From: Streptomyces camelliae | GTDB lineage: Bacteria; Actinomycetota; Actinomycetes; Streptomycetales; Streptomycetaceae | Length of the DNA stretch: 64,000 nt | NCBI RefSeq assembly: GCF_027625935.1 | Contig: NZ_CP115300.1 | Span: 2,170,001-2,234,000 of the forward strand | Direction of reading: 5' to 3' | Shown: one piece after another, positions 21,353-30,022 of the stretch | Layout: every line of letters begins with the position of its first letter | Numbering within the stretch: the first letter of the stretch is position 1 | Made by a program: the position numbers and the translations under genes | Notes under the pieces: generated by a model | The model's input: the letters and a program-made list of their open reading frames with translations, nothing else | What the model was told of the DNA's origin: nothing | Databases searched by the model: none

Positions 21353-22647
21353 GCGAGCCCGTCTCTCCGGTGCCCGATGTGTTCGATCCCCGGCGGTACG
21401 GTGTCGCTGTCCCCCACGACGACTACCGTCTGCTGCGCGACCGTCACCCGGTCGCCTGGCAGGAGGAGCCGGAGCTGCTGGGCTGGCCGGCCGGGCCCGG
21501 GTTCTGGGCGGTGACCCGGCACGCGGACGTGGTGCGGGTGCTGAAGGACGGGGCGACGTACTCCTCGTACATCGGCGCCACGCAGATCCGGGACCCCGAT
21601 CCGGCGGATCTGCCGTTCATCCGGCGGATGATGCTCAATCAGGATCCGCCGCAACACGGTCGGTTGCGGCGGCTGGTGAGCCGGGCCTTCACGCCCGGCC
21701 GGATCGAGCGGTTCGCGGCGGTCGCCCGGGAGCGGGCGGGCACGCTGCTCGCCGGGGCGCTGCAGAAGGCGCGGGAGGGGGACGGCACGGTCGATCTGGT
21801 GGCCGCCGTCACCGACGAGTACGCCCTGCTGAACCTGGCGGACCTGCTGGGCGTCCCGGAGAGCGACCGGGGCCTGCTGCTGCACTGGACCCAGCGGGTC
21901 ATCGGCTACCAGGACCCGGACGAGGCCGGTTCCCCGGTGCTGGACGAGACCGGCAAGCCGGTCGACCCGCGCTCCCCGGCGATGCTGAAGGACATGTTCG
22001 GCTACGCCCAGCAGCTCGCCGCGTACAAGCGGCGCTACCCGGCGGACGACGTGATGACCACGCTCGCACTCCCCCAGTTCTCGGCTTCGCTCGAACCGGG
22101 CGGTACCCCCACCGCCGAACTCGCCTCGGCCGAGCTGGAGATGTTCTTCTTCCTGCTCACGGTCGCGGGCAACGACACAGTGCGCAGTGCGGCCCCGGGA
22201 GGACTGCTGGCGCTGGCGGAACACCCTGAGGCGTACGAGGCGTTGCGCTCAGGAAAGGTCCAAGTCGCCCAAGCAGTCGAGGAGTTGCTCCGCTGGCATC
22301 CGCCGGTGCTGTCCTTCCGCCGGACCGCCGCACACGACACCGAGCTGGCGGGGCGGCGGATCCGGGCGGGTGAGAAGGTCGTCGTCTTCCACGCCTCGGC
22401 CAACCGGGACGAGCGCGTCTTCGCCGAGCCCGGCCGGCTCGACCTCGCCCGCTCCCCCAATCCGCACGTGTCCTTCGGGGACGGCCCGCACGTGTGCCTG
22501 GGCGCCCACTTCGCGCGGCTGCAACTACGACTGCTCCACGAGGAGGTGCTGCGCGCCCTGCCGGAGCTCCGGCTCGCGGCACCGCCCGCCCGGCTCGTGT
22601 CGAACTTCATCAACGGCATCAAGTCGCTTCGGCTGAACGTCACGTGA
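21349..22647 (+). CDS. Cytochrome P450 monooxygenase carrying a repeat insertion
   Basis: 432 residues. The I-helix oxygen-binding motif is VAGNDTVRSA, the K-helix ExxR is EELLRWHPPVLSFRR, and the haem loop is FGDGPHVCLGAHFAR with the axial Cys, so all key motifs are intact. Bacterial class I P450, needing separate ferredoxin and reductase not found nearby. Residues ~241-255 (PQFSASLEPGGTPT) are encoded by a dispersed Streptomyces-type repeat (22069-22113), replacing the usual charged segment before the I-helix. Coupled to the alpha/beta hydrolase; the 3' end overlaps the convergent DUF89 gene by 8 bp. Confidence 0.93.
   Translation: MSEPVSPVPDVFDPRRYGVAVPHDDYRLLRDRHPVAWQEEPELLGWPAGPGFWAVTRHADVVRVLKDGATYSSYIGATQIRDPDPADLPFIRRMMLNQDPPQHGRLRRLVSRAFTPGRIERFAAVARERAGTLLAGALQKAREGDGTVDLVAAVTDEYALLNLADLLGVPESDRGLLLHWTQRVIGYQDPDEAGSPVLDETGKPVDPRSPAMLKDMFGYAQQLAAYKRRYPADDVMTTLALPQFSASLEPGGTPTAELASAELEMFFFLLTVAGNDTVRSAAPGGLLALAEHPEAYEALRSGKVQVAQAVEELLRWHPPVLSFRRTAAHDTELAGRRIRAGEKVVVFHASANRDERVFAEPGRLDLARSPNPHVSFGDGPHVCLGAHFARLQLRLLHEEVLRALPELRLAAPPARLVSNFINGIKSLRLNVT
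22069..22113 (+). repeat. Dispersed repeat unit inside the P450 coding sequence
   Basis: The 45-bp segment containing CCCCCAGTTCTCGGCTTCGC followed by TCGAAC is closely matched by the reverse complement of 41410-41453 in an intergenic position elsewhere in this window. It keeps the reading frame, adding a Pro/Ser/Gly-rich peptide ahead of the I-helix. The ends (CCCCC ... GG/CCCCC) can pair to form an imperfect hairpin, as in bacterial REP-type elements. Confidence 0.75.
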
Positions 22648-23836
22648 CCGGCCGGGCGACCTGGATCAGCGCATGCGTGCCGCTGGTGCGCCAGCGCCGG
22701 CCCTCCGCGGCGGCGAGCGCGGCCTCCGTCGCCGCGGACAGGCCGGTGACGACGTCGGACTTCAGGGTGCGCAGGGCGGCGACCGGGCCCGGGAAGTATC
22801 CGGTCGCCTCCGCGAAGGGCGTGGTCGGGGGCCACAGCCGGTCACCCACCAGCCGGCGGTAGTTGAGGTCGCCCTTGAAAACGGTCAGGGTGGCCGCGGC
22901 GAACTCGGCGCGCAGATCGTCCGGCATGTCCGGGTACGGCAGCGGGGCGCACGAGAACGGGTGGACCCGCACGGTGAGACGGCCGTCGGCCAGGGCCGAC
23001 CAGAGCACGCGCCCGTACTCGGCGGCCGCGCCGGAGGCGGCGCGCAGCCGCCGCAGCGCGTCGACGACGTCGGCGGTGGTGGCGTCCGAGACGTAGTACG
23101 GGTACGGCTTGACGTGCAGCACCGCCCGCGCGGCCCGGCCCTCGGCGAGGAGGTGGGCGAGCAGCAGCAGATCCGGGACGAGTTCGCGGCCCGCGTTGTC
23201 CGCGACCAGGACGAGGGTGCCGGCTCCGGTGGGCGGCAGCAGCGACCACAGGGTGTCGCTCTCGTCGGCGACCAGAGCGCGGGCCGGGTCCCGGTCCTCG
23301 GCGCCTTCGGCGGAGAGCCGGAAGCCGAGGTCGGCGCGGTTGCCCCAGAGCGAGCCGTGCAGCAGGGCGCGCGCCCGCTCCTCCTCCGGCAGGCCGGGCA
23401 GGTCGTCCAGCGCGGCGAGTTCGGCGTCGGTCTCCGGGGCGTCGAGTTCGGCGTGCTTGAACGGGCGGAAGGGGTCGATGCCCCGCCAGGCGCCGGGGCC
23501 GAAGAAGCCGACGGCGTCGAGCAGCCGGCGGTAGAACCAGCTCTCGGACCACAGCCAGGGCACGTCGTACCAGGACCGGCCGACGTGGGCGGTCAGGCCC
23601 CAGGCGTCCCACAGATCCCGGTCCGGGGCATGGGCGGGCAGCGGCTCGACCGTGCCCTCGGTGCAGCTCTCCAGCAGCTCGTCCAGCGCCCGGTGCTGTC
23701 CGGGGCCGTAGGGGAAGGCGTCCCGGACCTGCCGGATGATCGCGGGATGCCGTTCGGCCAGCACGCTGTGCGGGAACGAGCCGGGTTCGTTGCCGAGGAT
23801 CACGGGTGCGAACGGGGTGTCGGGCATGTCCGTCAC
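22640..23836 (-). CDS. DUF89/ARMT1-type protein (damage-control phosphatase family)
   Basis: 398 residues. Characteristic motifs of the DUF89 metal-dependent phosphatase/carboxyl methyltransferase family are present: LVLVADNAGRELVPDLLLL (the Asp-Asn metal site) and FKGDLNYRRLVGDRLWP (subfamily III KGDLNYR). Relatives dephosphorylate damaged sugar phosphates such as fructose 1-phosphate, needing divalent metal. Start is either GTG 23836 or the nearby ATG 23827. It is transcribed in the same direction as the TetR gene upstream (13-bp gap), so the regulator and this gene may form one unit. Confidence 0.85.
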   Translation of the reverse strand: MTDMPDTPFAPVILGNEPGSFPHSVLAERHPAIIRQVRDAFPYGPGQHRALDELLESCTEGTVEPLPAHAPDRDLWDAWGLTAHVGRSWYDVPWLWSESWFYRRLLDAVGFFGPGAWRGIDPFRPFKHAELDAPETDAELAALDDLPGLPEEERARALLHGSLWGNRADLGFRLSAEGAEDRDPARALVADESDTLWSLLPPTGAGTLVLVADNAGRELVPDLLLLAHLLAEGRAARAVLHVKPYPYYVSDATTADVVDALRRLRAASGAAAEYGRVLWSALADGRLTVRVHPFSCAPLPYPDMPDDLRAEFAAATLTVFKGDLNYRRLVGDRLWPPTTPFAEATGYFPGPVAALRTLKSDVVTGLSAATEAALAAAEGRRWRTSGTHALIQVARPVT

Positions 23837-23849
23837 GGTAGCGCGCGGG

Positions 23850-24497
23850 TCAGGCGGTTCTGATCTCCCGCTCCAGCTGCGTGGCGAGGGTGACGTAGCG
23901 GGGGCGGCGGTGCACCGGGACCAGGCCCCGGATCATGAGGTGCCACATCTCGGCGACCCGGCGCGGCAGCCGGCCCACCGGTTCGAGCCGGCGGGCGGCG
24001 ATCCGGGTGCCGACGAAGAAGGAGACGAGTGAGTGCGCGAGCGTGCCGACGTCGAGTTCGCTGTGCACGTCGGCCTCCCTGACGGCCCCGGTGAACTTGC
24101 GCGTGGCGAACTCCAGCCACTCGGTGAACGGGTGCCTGAGCGGCGGCCGTACGGCGACGTCGGCGGTGGCGAGGCGCAGCGCGGCGCGCGGCACCGGGTC
24201 CTCCACGGCGAGCCGGGCGATGCCGAACGTGGTGCGCATCAGGACCTCCAGCGAGGAGTAGCCCCGGCTCTCGACCTCGGCGACGAGCTGCCGCGCGGCG
24301 GCCGCGTTGAGTTCGAGGATGACCTGGGCCAGGTCCTCCTTGGCAGCGAAGTGGAAGTACAGGGCGCCCTTGGTCACCTTCGCGTGTGCGACGATGTCGC
24401 TGAGGCTGGTGGACTCGTAGCCCTGCCGGTCGAACAGATCGGCGGCCGCCGTGATGATCGTTGCCCGGGTCTGCTCGGCGCGTAACTGCCTCGCCAT
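23850..24497 (-). CDS. TetR-family regulator resembling gamma-butyrolactone receptors (ArpA/ScbR type)
   Basis: 215 residues from ATG 24497. The N-terminus RAEQTRATIITAAADLFDRQ and the helix-turn-helix SDIVAHAKVTKGALYFHFAA match the ArpA/ScbR group closely, where the recognition helix reads VTKGALYFHF. The C-terminal ligand-binding domain is of usual size. Such proteins repress antibiotic and morphological genes until a gamma-butyrolactone binds; it may instead be an orphan pseudo-receptor, since no butyrolactone synthase (AfsA) gene lies in the window. An ARE-like palindrome just upstream suggests autoregulation. Possible targets include the downstream DUF89 gene. Confidence 0.88.
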   Translation of the reverse strand: MARQLRAEQTRATIITAAADLFDRQGYESTSLSDIVAHAKVTKGALYFHFAAKEDLAQVILELNAAAARQLVAEVESRGYSSLEVLMRTTFGIARLAVEDPVPRAALRLATADVAVRPPLRHPFTEWLEFATRKFTGAVREADVHSELDVGTLAHSLVSFFVGTRIAARRLEPVGRLPRRVAEMWHLMIRGLVPVHRRPRYVTLATQLEREIRTA

Positions 24498-24522
24498 CGT
24501 GGGGACCTCTTCTCGCGACTTC

Positions 24523-24546
24523 AATGAACGGGGCATGCGGTTTGTT
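24523..24546. promoter_or_regulatory. ARE-like operator upstream of the TetR gene (candidate)
   Basis: AATGAACGGGGCATGCGGTT followed by TGTT is an imperfect palindrome whose right half, CGGTTTGTT, matches the autoregulatory-element half-site of ArpA/ScbR-type receptors; the left half AATGAACG is a degenerate counterpart. It lies 26-49 bp upstream of the TetR start codon, where it could repress its own promoter. Assigned by eye only. Confidence 0.4.
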
Positions 24547-24869
24547 TCTCACACCCTGCACACGATAACTCACCGAGCGGTATCGGGAGTCGGGTGTGCG
24601 GGTCGACGAGGCGACACGTGTCATCCGCGACTCCCGCACCGAACGACGCTTCAGCAGTCCGTGATCAGGCGAGATCAGAATGGTTTCCCCCTTCCTCGCC
24701 CGCCGATTCCGAGCAGTCGTGTGACGACGCGTGCCGCACCCATGATCGCCACGATACGAGGCCGACGGCCGGCCTCTCAACGGGGGCTCGCAAGAGGCGC
24801 GAAACAGCCGAACCGGTCGGTGCTTTGCGCCCCCTGATCCCGGATGAACCGTCCGTACGGCATACCAAA
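24547..24869. other. Intergenic region between TetR and secreted-protein genes
   Basis: About 320 bp without a convincing gene. One additional palindromic stretch, AAACAGCCGAACCGGTCGGT followed by GCTTT (24802-24826), has partly symmetrical CCGA/TCGG half-sites and could be a second regulator site, but the match is weak. No tRNA, riboswitch or recognisable protein is visible. Confidence 0.35.
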
Positions 24870-24899
24870 GGCCCGAGCCGGCTGATGCCGGCTCGGGCC
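24870..24899 (-). terminator. Rho-independent terminator of the secreted-protein gene
   Basis: A perfect 13-bp inverted repeat, GGCCCGAGCCGGC / GCCGGCTCGGGCC with a 4-nt loop, lies 27 bp beyond the stop codon of the gene at 24927 and is followed on the minus strand by TTTGG. Strong stem and position support intrinsic termination. Confidence 0.8.
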
Positions 24900-24926
24900 A
24901 CTTGATGAATGTGCTTGAGTCTGCCG

Positions 24927-26300
<1,374 letters not shown>

Positions 26301-26347
26301 TGACCCCTCAAAGTAACCGGCAGTAACTTCCTCGCAGGCTACTGCCG
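26301..26347 (+). promoter_or_regulatory. Candidate promoter and inverted repeat upstream of DUF6230 gene
   Basis: TTGACC at about 26300 and TAACTT at about 26324, spaced 18 bp, resemble a vegetative -35/-10 pair. Overlapping the -10 side is a perfect 8-bp inverted repeat, CGGCAGTA (26318-26325) and TACTGCCG (26340-26347), which could be a regulator site. The sequence is less GC-rich than its surroundings, as promoters are here. Distance to the DUF6230 start is about 125 bp. Confidence 0.35.
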
Positions 26348-26472
26348 CGTAACGAGAAAGCCCTTGCCCACCGGGAGTGCGAGGAGGCGTGCGCGGCGGT
26401 CGCTGTCCGCGCCAGGACACCGCGCCACCTGATGCCCGACCCCGCACTTGATCCATGCCCATGGGAGCAGAC

Positions 26473-27171
26473 ATGGCCTCGTCCCCGGACGTCCCGTCCG
26501 ACGGCAACACCCCCGAGAACCCGGGAAACGGTTCACCGTCCGAAGCACCACAGACAGACCGGGCCGCCGCCGGCGGTGAGAGACGAGGGCGGGTCCGTGC
26601 TCGCCGGGCCGCGGTGATGGCGGTGCCCGCCACCCTCGTCGCCGCCGGCCTCGCCGTGTTCACCGCGCAGGGCGCGCTGGGTGTGCAGTTCGCGATCTCC
26701 GGCATGCCGTTCACGGTCACCGCGACCAGCCTCGACGGCAACGGCTTCGAGCAGTTCGGCGGGCTCGACAACATGGCGGACGGCAGCCCGAACGCCGGGG
26801 ACAGCGGCGGGCAGGAGCTCATCGTCACCTCCGCGATCAAGGACGCCACGCTCACCAAGCTGTGCCAGAGCGTCGACCTCGGCGGCATCAACCTGCTGAT
26901 CACCGCGGGCGGCGGCAAGACGCCGGTGACCGCGACCGACCTCACCACCGACTCCACCCAGCTGTCGGGCGACGCGGCGTTCAACAACATCGAGATCGGC
27001 AACGACGCGAGCACGCTGACCAAGGCGGGCGTGAAGGGTCCGATCGGGGTCTTCAGCCAGCAGGCCGACCACGTGCACATCGACAACCTGCGGCAGACCA
27101 ACTACGCGACGACCGCAGGGGTGTTCAAGCTGCCGGGTCTCCATCTCAGCTTCAGCAGCTCGGGTTGCTGA
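26473..27171 (+). CDS. DUF6230 family protein
   Basis: 232 residues from ATG 26473, chosen over upstream in-frame ATGs because GGGAG lies 5 bp before it. A hydrophilic N-terminal tail (~40 residues, Pro/Gly/Ala rich) precedes one transmembrane or signal-anchor segment (AVMAVPATLVAAGLAVFTAQ) and an extracytoplasmic domain (FAISGMPFTVTATSLDGNGF ... GLHLSFSSSGC). The gene pair with DUF6114 is a conserved Streptomyces arrangement; function is unknown. The stop overlaps the next start (TGATG), so the two are translationally coupled. Confidence 0.88.
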   Translation: MASSPDVPSDGNTPENPGNGSPSEAPQTDRAAAGGERRGRVRARRAAVMAVPATLVAAGLAVFTAQGALGVQFAISGMPFTVTATSLDGNGFEQFGGLDNMADGSPNAGDSGGQELIVTSAIKDATLTKLCQSVDLGGINLLITAGGGKTPVTATDLTTDSTQLSGDAAFNNIEIGNDASTLTKAGVKGPIGVFSQQADHVHIDNLRQTNYATTAGVFKLPGLHLSFSSSGC

Positions 27172-27626
27172 TGGCATTGCCGGACCGTCCACGTCAGGGC
27201 ACGAGGGCGGCCTTCCGTGGCTGGCGGGCCCGTCGGCCGTTCTGGGGCGGGCTGCTGCTCGCCCTGGGCGGCGGCTGGATCCTGCTCACCGAGAAGGCCT
27301 CGCTGAAGGTCGTGATGCATGTCGGCATGCAGGGCGTGGCCGGCTATCTGCTGCCGACGGTGATGGTGATCCTGGGCCTGCTGATCCTCTTCAACCCCTC
27401 CCAGCGGCTCTTCTACTCCATCATCGGCATCCTGATCTCCCTGGGCACCTGGCTCACGTCCAACCTGGGCGGCTTCTTCATCGGCCTCCTCCTCGGCGCC
27501 GTCGGCAGCTGCCTCAGCTTCGGCTGGCTGCCCGACCAGGAGCCGCGGATCAGCCGCCGCAAGCGCCGCAAGCAGGCCCGCGCCGCCGCGCATGCGATGG
27601 CGGAGGGCGCGGAGGGAACGGCCTGA
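27171..27626 (+). CDS. DUF6114 family membrane protein
   Basis: 151 residues with three to four hydrophobic helices (PFWGGLLLALGGGWILLTEK, GYLLPTVMVILGLLILFNPS, LFYSIIGILISLGTWLTSNL, GGFFIGLLLGAVGSCLSFGW) and a short basic cytoplasmic tail (RRKRRKQARAAAHAMAE). This matches the DUF6114 family found beside DUF6230. Starts at the ATG within TGATG at 27169-27173 and ends just before a strong terminator. Probably forms a membrane complex with the DUF6230 partner; that is inference from coupling. Confidence 0.88.
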   Translation: MALPDRPRQGTRAAFRGWRARRPFWGGLLLALGGGWILLTEKASLKVVMHVGMQGVAGYLLPTVMVILGLLILFNPSQRLFYSIIGILISLGTWLTSNLGGFFIGLLLGAVGSCLSFGWLPDQEPRISRRKRRKQARAAAHAMAEGAEGTA

Positions 27627-27632
27627 GAGCAC

Positions 27633-27658
27633 GGGGCCGGCCGTACGCGGCCGGCCCC
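27633..27658 (+). terminator. Rho-independent terminator after DUF6114
   Basis: Perfect 11-bp stem GGGGCCGGCCG / CGGCCGGCCCC with loop TACG, 6 bp after the DUF6114 stop codon; followed by CTTCATC, a weak U-tract typical of this genus. Confidence 0.75.
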
Positions 27659-27748
27659 CTTCATCGTCCCCGCACGTGGCACCCTTGGGGTGCGCATCAG
27701 CTTGCCCGACTCCCTTTCCGCGTACGTCGGTTGAGAAACCGGCCGAGC

Positions 27749-28111
27749 TCACAGACCGCGCAGGCGGCGGGCCGGGGCCGCCGTGTCCCGTTCGGCGAGG
27801 CGGCCGACGAGAAGCCGTACGACCTCCACCACGGCGGCCTGTCCGGCGGTGTCGACGAAGTACACCTGGCGGCGCCCCTCGCGGCGGGAGCGGACGAGTC
27901 CGGCGAGCTTGAGCTTGGTGAGGTGCTGGCTGACCGCGGGCAACGCCCCGCCGACGCGCTCGGCGAGCCCCGTGACATCGCTCTCGCCCTGCGTCAGCGC
28001 CCACACGATGTGCAGCCGGGCGGGCGAGGCGAGCAGCCCGAAGGCGGCGGCCGCCTCGGTGAGCACCTCGGCGGAGGGGTCCTGGTAGCCGGTGCCGGGC
28101 GCTGAAGCCAC
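27749..28111 (-). CDS. ArsR-family transcriptional regulator
   Basis: 120 residues from GTG 28111 with a GGAGGAAGG ribosome-binding site. The winged helix-turn-helix (ERVGGALPAVSQHLTKLKLA, then GLVRSRREGRRQVYFV) is typical. It lacks cysteine altogether, so the Cys-based metal sites of ArsR/SmtB/CmtR are impossible; a His-based site or a non-metal signal is more likely. Downstream gene on the same strand is absent (convergent DUF6114), so its target may be the divergent TerB-like gene or itself. Direct repeats lie 56-88 bp upstream. Confidence 0.88.
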   Translation of the reverse strand: MASAPGTGYQDPSAEVLTEAAAAFGLLASPARLHIVWALTQGESDVTGLAERVGGALPAVSQHLTKLKLAGLVRSRREGRRQVYFVDTAGQAAVVEVVRLLVGRLAERDTAAPARRLRGL

Positions 28112-28166
28112 TGTCGCCTTCCTCCGCTGTCCGCTGCGTCGTCCTGGGTTCGGTCCCCCCGTACGG

Positions 28167-28199
28167 GGATTCAGTCTAGGTACCGGGATTCAGTTTAGG
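28167..28199. promoter_or_regulatory. Direct repeats in the ArsR/TerB divergent region (candidate operator)
   Basis: GGATTCAGTCTAGG (28167-28180) and GGATTCAGTTTAGG (28186-28199) repeat with a 19-bp spacing, i.e. close to two helical turns. Positioned 56-88 bp upstream of the ArsR start. Could bind the ArsR protein or contain tandem promoter elements; by-eye call. Confidence 0.4.
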
Positions 28200-28230
28200 C
28201 GGGCAGGAACTTCCCGGCCGTCCCACGAGT

Positions 28231-28248
28231 TTCTACGGTGTTGTAGAA
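28231..28248. promoter_or_regulatory. TTCTAC-N6-GTAGAA palindrome upstream of the TerB-like gene
   Basis: Perfect 6-bp inverted repeat TTCTAC / GTAGAA with a 6-bp spacer, about 50 bp upstream of the start codon at 28299. The half-sites resemble BlaI/MecI-type operators (TCTAC/GTAGA), but no BlaI gene lies in the window, so the cognate protein is unknown. Confidence 0.45.
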
Positions 28249-28298
28249 GTTGTCGCCGGTGTGCCGTGGCGCCCGGCGGTCGGACACGAGGAGTACGC

Positions 28299-28754
28299 AT
28301 GGCCCTGTGGGACCGCATCAAGGAGTCGGCGTCGCAGATGCAGACCCAGTTGGTGGCGAAGAAGAACGACCTGAAGAGCGGTGCCTTCCGGGACGCGAGC
28401 ATGGCGATGTGCGCGCTCGTGGCCGCGGCGGACGGGACTGTCGACCCGTCGGAGCGGCAGCGGGTTGCTCAGCTCATCGCGACGAACGAGGTGTTGCAGA
28501 ACTTCCCCGCGGACGACCTGCGGCGCCGCTTCGAGGAGAATCTGAACAAGCTGACGGCCGACTTCGCCTTCGGCAAGGTGAGCGTCCTGCAGGAGATCGC
28601 CAAGGCGAAGAAGAAGCCGGCCGAGGCACGGGCCGTCATCCAGATCGGCATCGTGATCGGCGGCGCGGACGGCGACTTCGACAAGACCGAGCAGGCCGTG
28701 GTGCGCGAGGCATGCTTCACGCTGGATCTGCCGCCGCACGAGTTCGACCTCTGA
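28299..28754 (+). CDS. TerB-family protein
   Basis: 151 residues from ATG 28299 with a GAGGAG ribosome-binding site. The TerB fold is indicated by two similar acidic helix-turn motifs, AAADGTVDPSERQRV and GGADGDFDKTEQAVVREACF, whose Asp residues form the presumed metal site. TerB proteins are linked to tellurite resistance and, more generally, to membrane stress or metal-sensing Ter systems; a lone TerB is common in Streptomyces and its role is unsettled. No TerC/TerD lies in the window. It has a palindromic operator candidate upstream and a bidirectional terminator behind it. Confidence 0.9.
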   Translation: MALWDRIKESASQMQTQLVAKKNDLKSGAFRDASMAMCALVAAADGTVDPSERQRVAQLIATNEVLQNFPADDLRRRFEENLNKLTADFAFGKVSVLQEIAKAKKKPAEARAVIQIGIVIGGADGDFDKTEQAVVREACFTLDLPPHEFDL

Positions 28755-28766
28755 GCCGTACCGGAC

Positions 28767-28813
28767 GGGCGAGGGCGGGGGCACGCCCGACGGCCTCGGC
28801 CGTGCCCTCGCCC
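28767..28813. terminator. Bidirectional terminator between TerB and the ABC lipoprotein gene
   Basis: GGGCGAGGGC (28767-28776) pairs with GCCCTCGCCC (28804-28813), with additional pairing (GGCACG/CGTGCC) inside. It sits between two convergent stop codons (28754 and 28824). Confidence 0.6.
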
Positions 28814-28823
28814 ATGCCCGGCG

Positions 28824-29789
28824 TCAGACGAGACCGGCGGACTGCAACCAGGCCTTGGCGACGTCCAGCGGGTCCTTGTTCTGGGCCTGCACCTGGGTGT
28901 CCAGCTCCAGCAGGGTCGCGGTGTCGAGCTTGGCCGAGACCGCGTTGAGCGCGTCGACGCCCTTCTGGGACAGGGCGCCCTTGTAGACGAGCGGCTGGAC
29001 GTTCTCGAAGCCGAAGAGGTTCTTCGGGTCCTGCAGGACGACGAAGTTCTCCTTGGAGATGGTCGGGTCCGTGGTGAAGATGTCCGCGGCCTGCACGGCG
29101 TCCTTCTGCAGCGCCGCCTGGGTGAGCGGACCGCCGGCGTCCAGCGCCCGGAAGGACTTGAACTGCAGGCCGTAGACGGACTTCAGGCCCACCAGTCCCT
29201 GCTGCCGGGTCTGGAACTCCGGCGAGGCGCCGAGGACCAGGTCCGGCGCGATGCCCTTCAGATCGGCGATGGTGGACTTCTCGGTCAGGTTGTACTTCTT
29301 CGCGGTGGCCGCGTTGAGCGTGACTGAGTCCTTGGACTGCGCGGCCGCGGGCTTGAGCAGGGTCAGCGTGGAGGCCAGCTTGGCCTCGATGGCCGTCGTG
29401 GTGGCCTCGGCCGTGGTCGGCCCGGCCTTCGGGTCGAGGTAGGCCAGCAGTGCGCCGTTGTACTCGGGCAGCACCTTGATGGCGCCGTTCTTGATCAGCC
29501 CGTAGGTGGTCTCGCGGCTGCCGATGTTCGGCTTGTACGTGACCTTGACGCCCTTGGCCTTGAGCGCCTCGCCGTAGATGTCGGCGAGCAGAGTGCTCTC
29601 CGGGAAGTTGTTGGAGCCGACGACGACGGTGTCGCCGCTCGCCTTGCCGTCGTCCGTGAGGGGGTTGCTGCCCGACTTGTCGTCCTTGGAAGCACAGCCC
29701 GCCAGCAGAGCCGTGGCCGCCACGAGCGCGACGGCCGCCGCGCCTCGGTTCCTTCGGATGGACCTGCTGATGCGGTGGGTGTAAGTCAC
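28824..29789 (-). CDS. OpuC/ProX-type osmoprotectant-binding lipoprotein
   Basis: 321 residues from the GTG at 29789; a longer TTG start at 29825 is less likely. A lipoprotein signal (VALVAATALLAGC, lipobox LAGC) anchors it outside the membrane. The mature domain begins DTVVVGSNNFPESTLLADIY and contains IGSRETTYGLIKNGAIKVLP and PEYNGALLAYL, diagnostic of OpuAC/OpuCC glycine-betaine/choline-type binding proteins. It should partner the ATPase-permease-permease operon at 34039-36493, but a four-gene conservon on the opposite strand separates them, so it must have its own promoter. Confidence 0.9.
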   Translation of the reverse strand: MTYTHRISRSIRRNRGAAAVALVAATALLAGCASKDDKSGSNPLTDDGKASGDTVVVGSNNFPESTLLADIYGEALKAKGVKVTYKPNIGSRETTYGLIKNGAIKVLPEYNGALLAYLDPKAGPTTAEATTTAIEAKLASTLTLLKPAAAQSKDSVTLNAATAKKYNLTEKSTIADLKGIAPDLVLGASPEFQTRQQGLVGLKSVYGLQFKSFRALDAGGPLTQAALQKDAVQAADIFTTDPTISKENFVVLQDPKNLFGFENVQPLVYKGALSQKGVDALNAVSAKLDTATLLELDTQVQAQNKDPLDVAKAWLQSAGLV

Positions 29790-30022
29790 CCGCCGATCCA
29801 ATCCAGCCTGTTCTCGGTCAGTCAAGGGAAACAGATCACCGATTGGACTCGATCTTCCGTCAGTTGTGAACAGAGAGCGCTGTCTTCGTCATGGATTCGT
29901 GATGCACGGCGCGCTGATTGATCCTTCAAGAAGACGATAGTCTCGGGACCGTTGGTATTCGGCCACGGCGGTGCACGGGGCCCGCTTCGGTGTTCGGAAA
30001 CACGCCTGAGAAGGAGGCCCGT

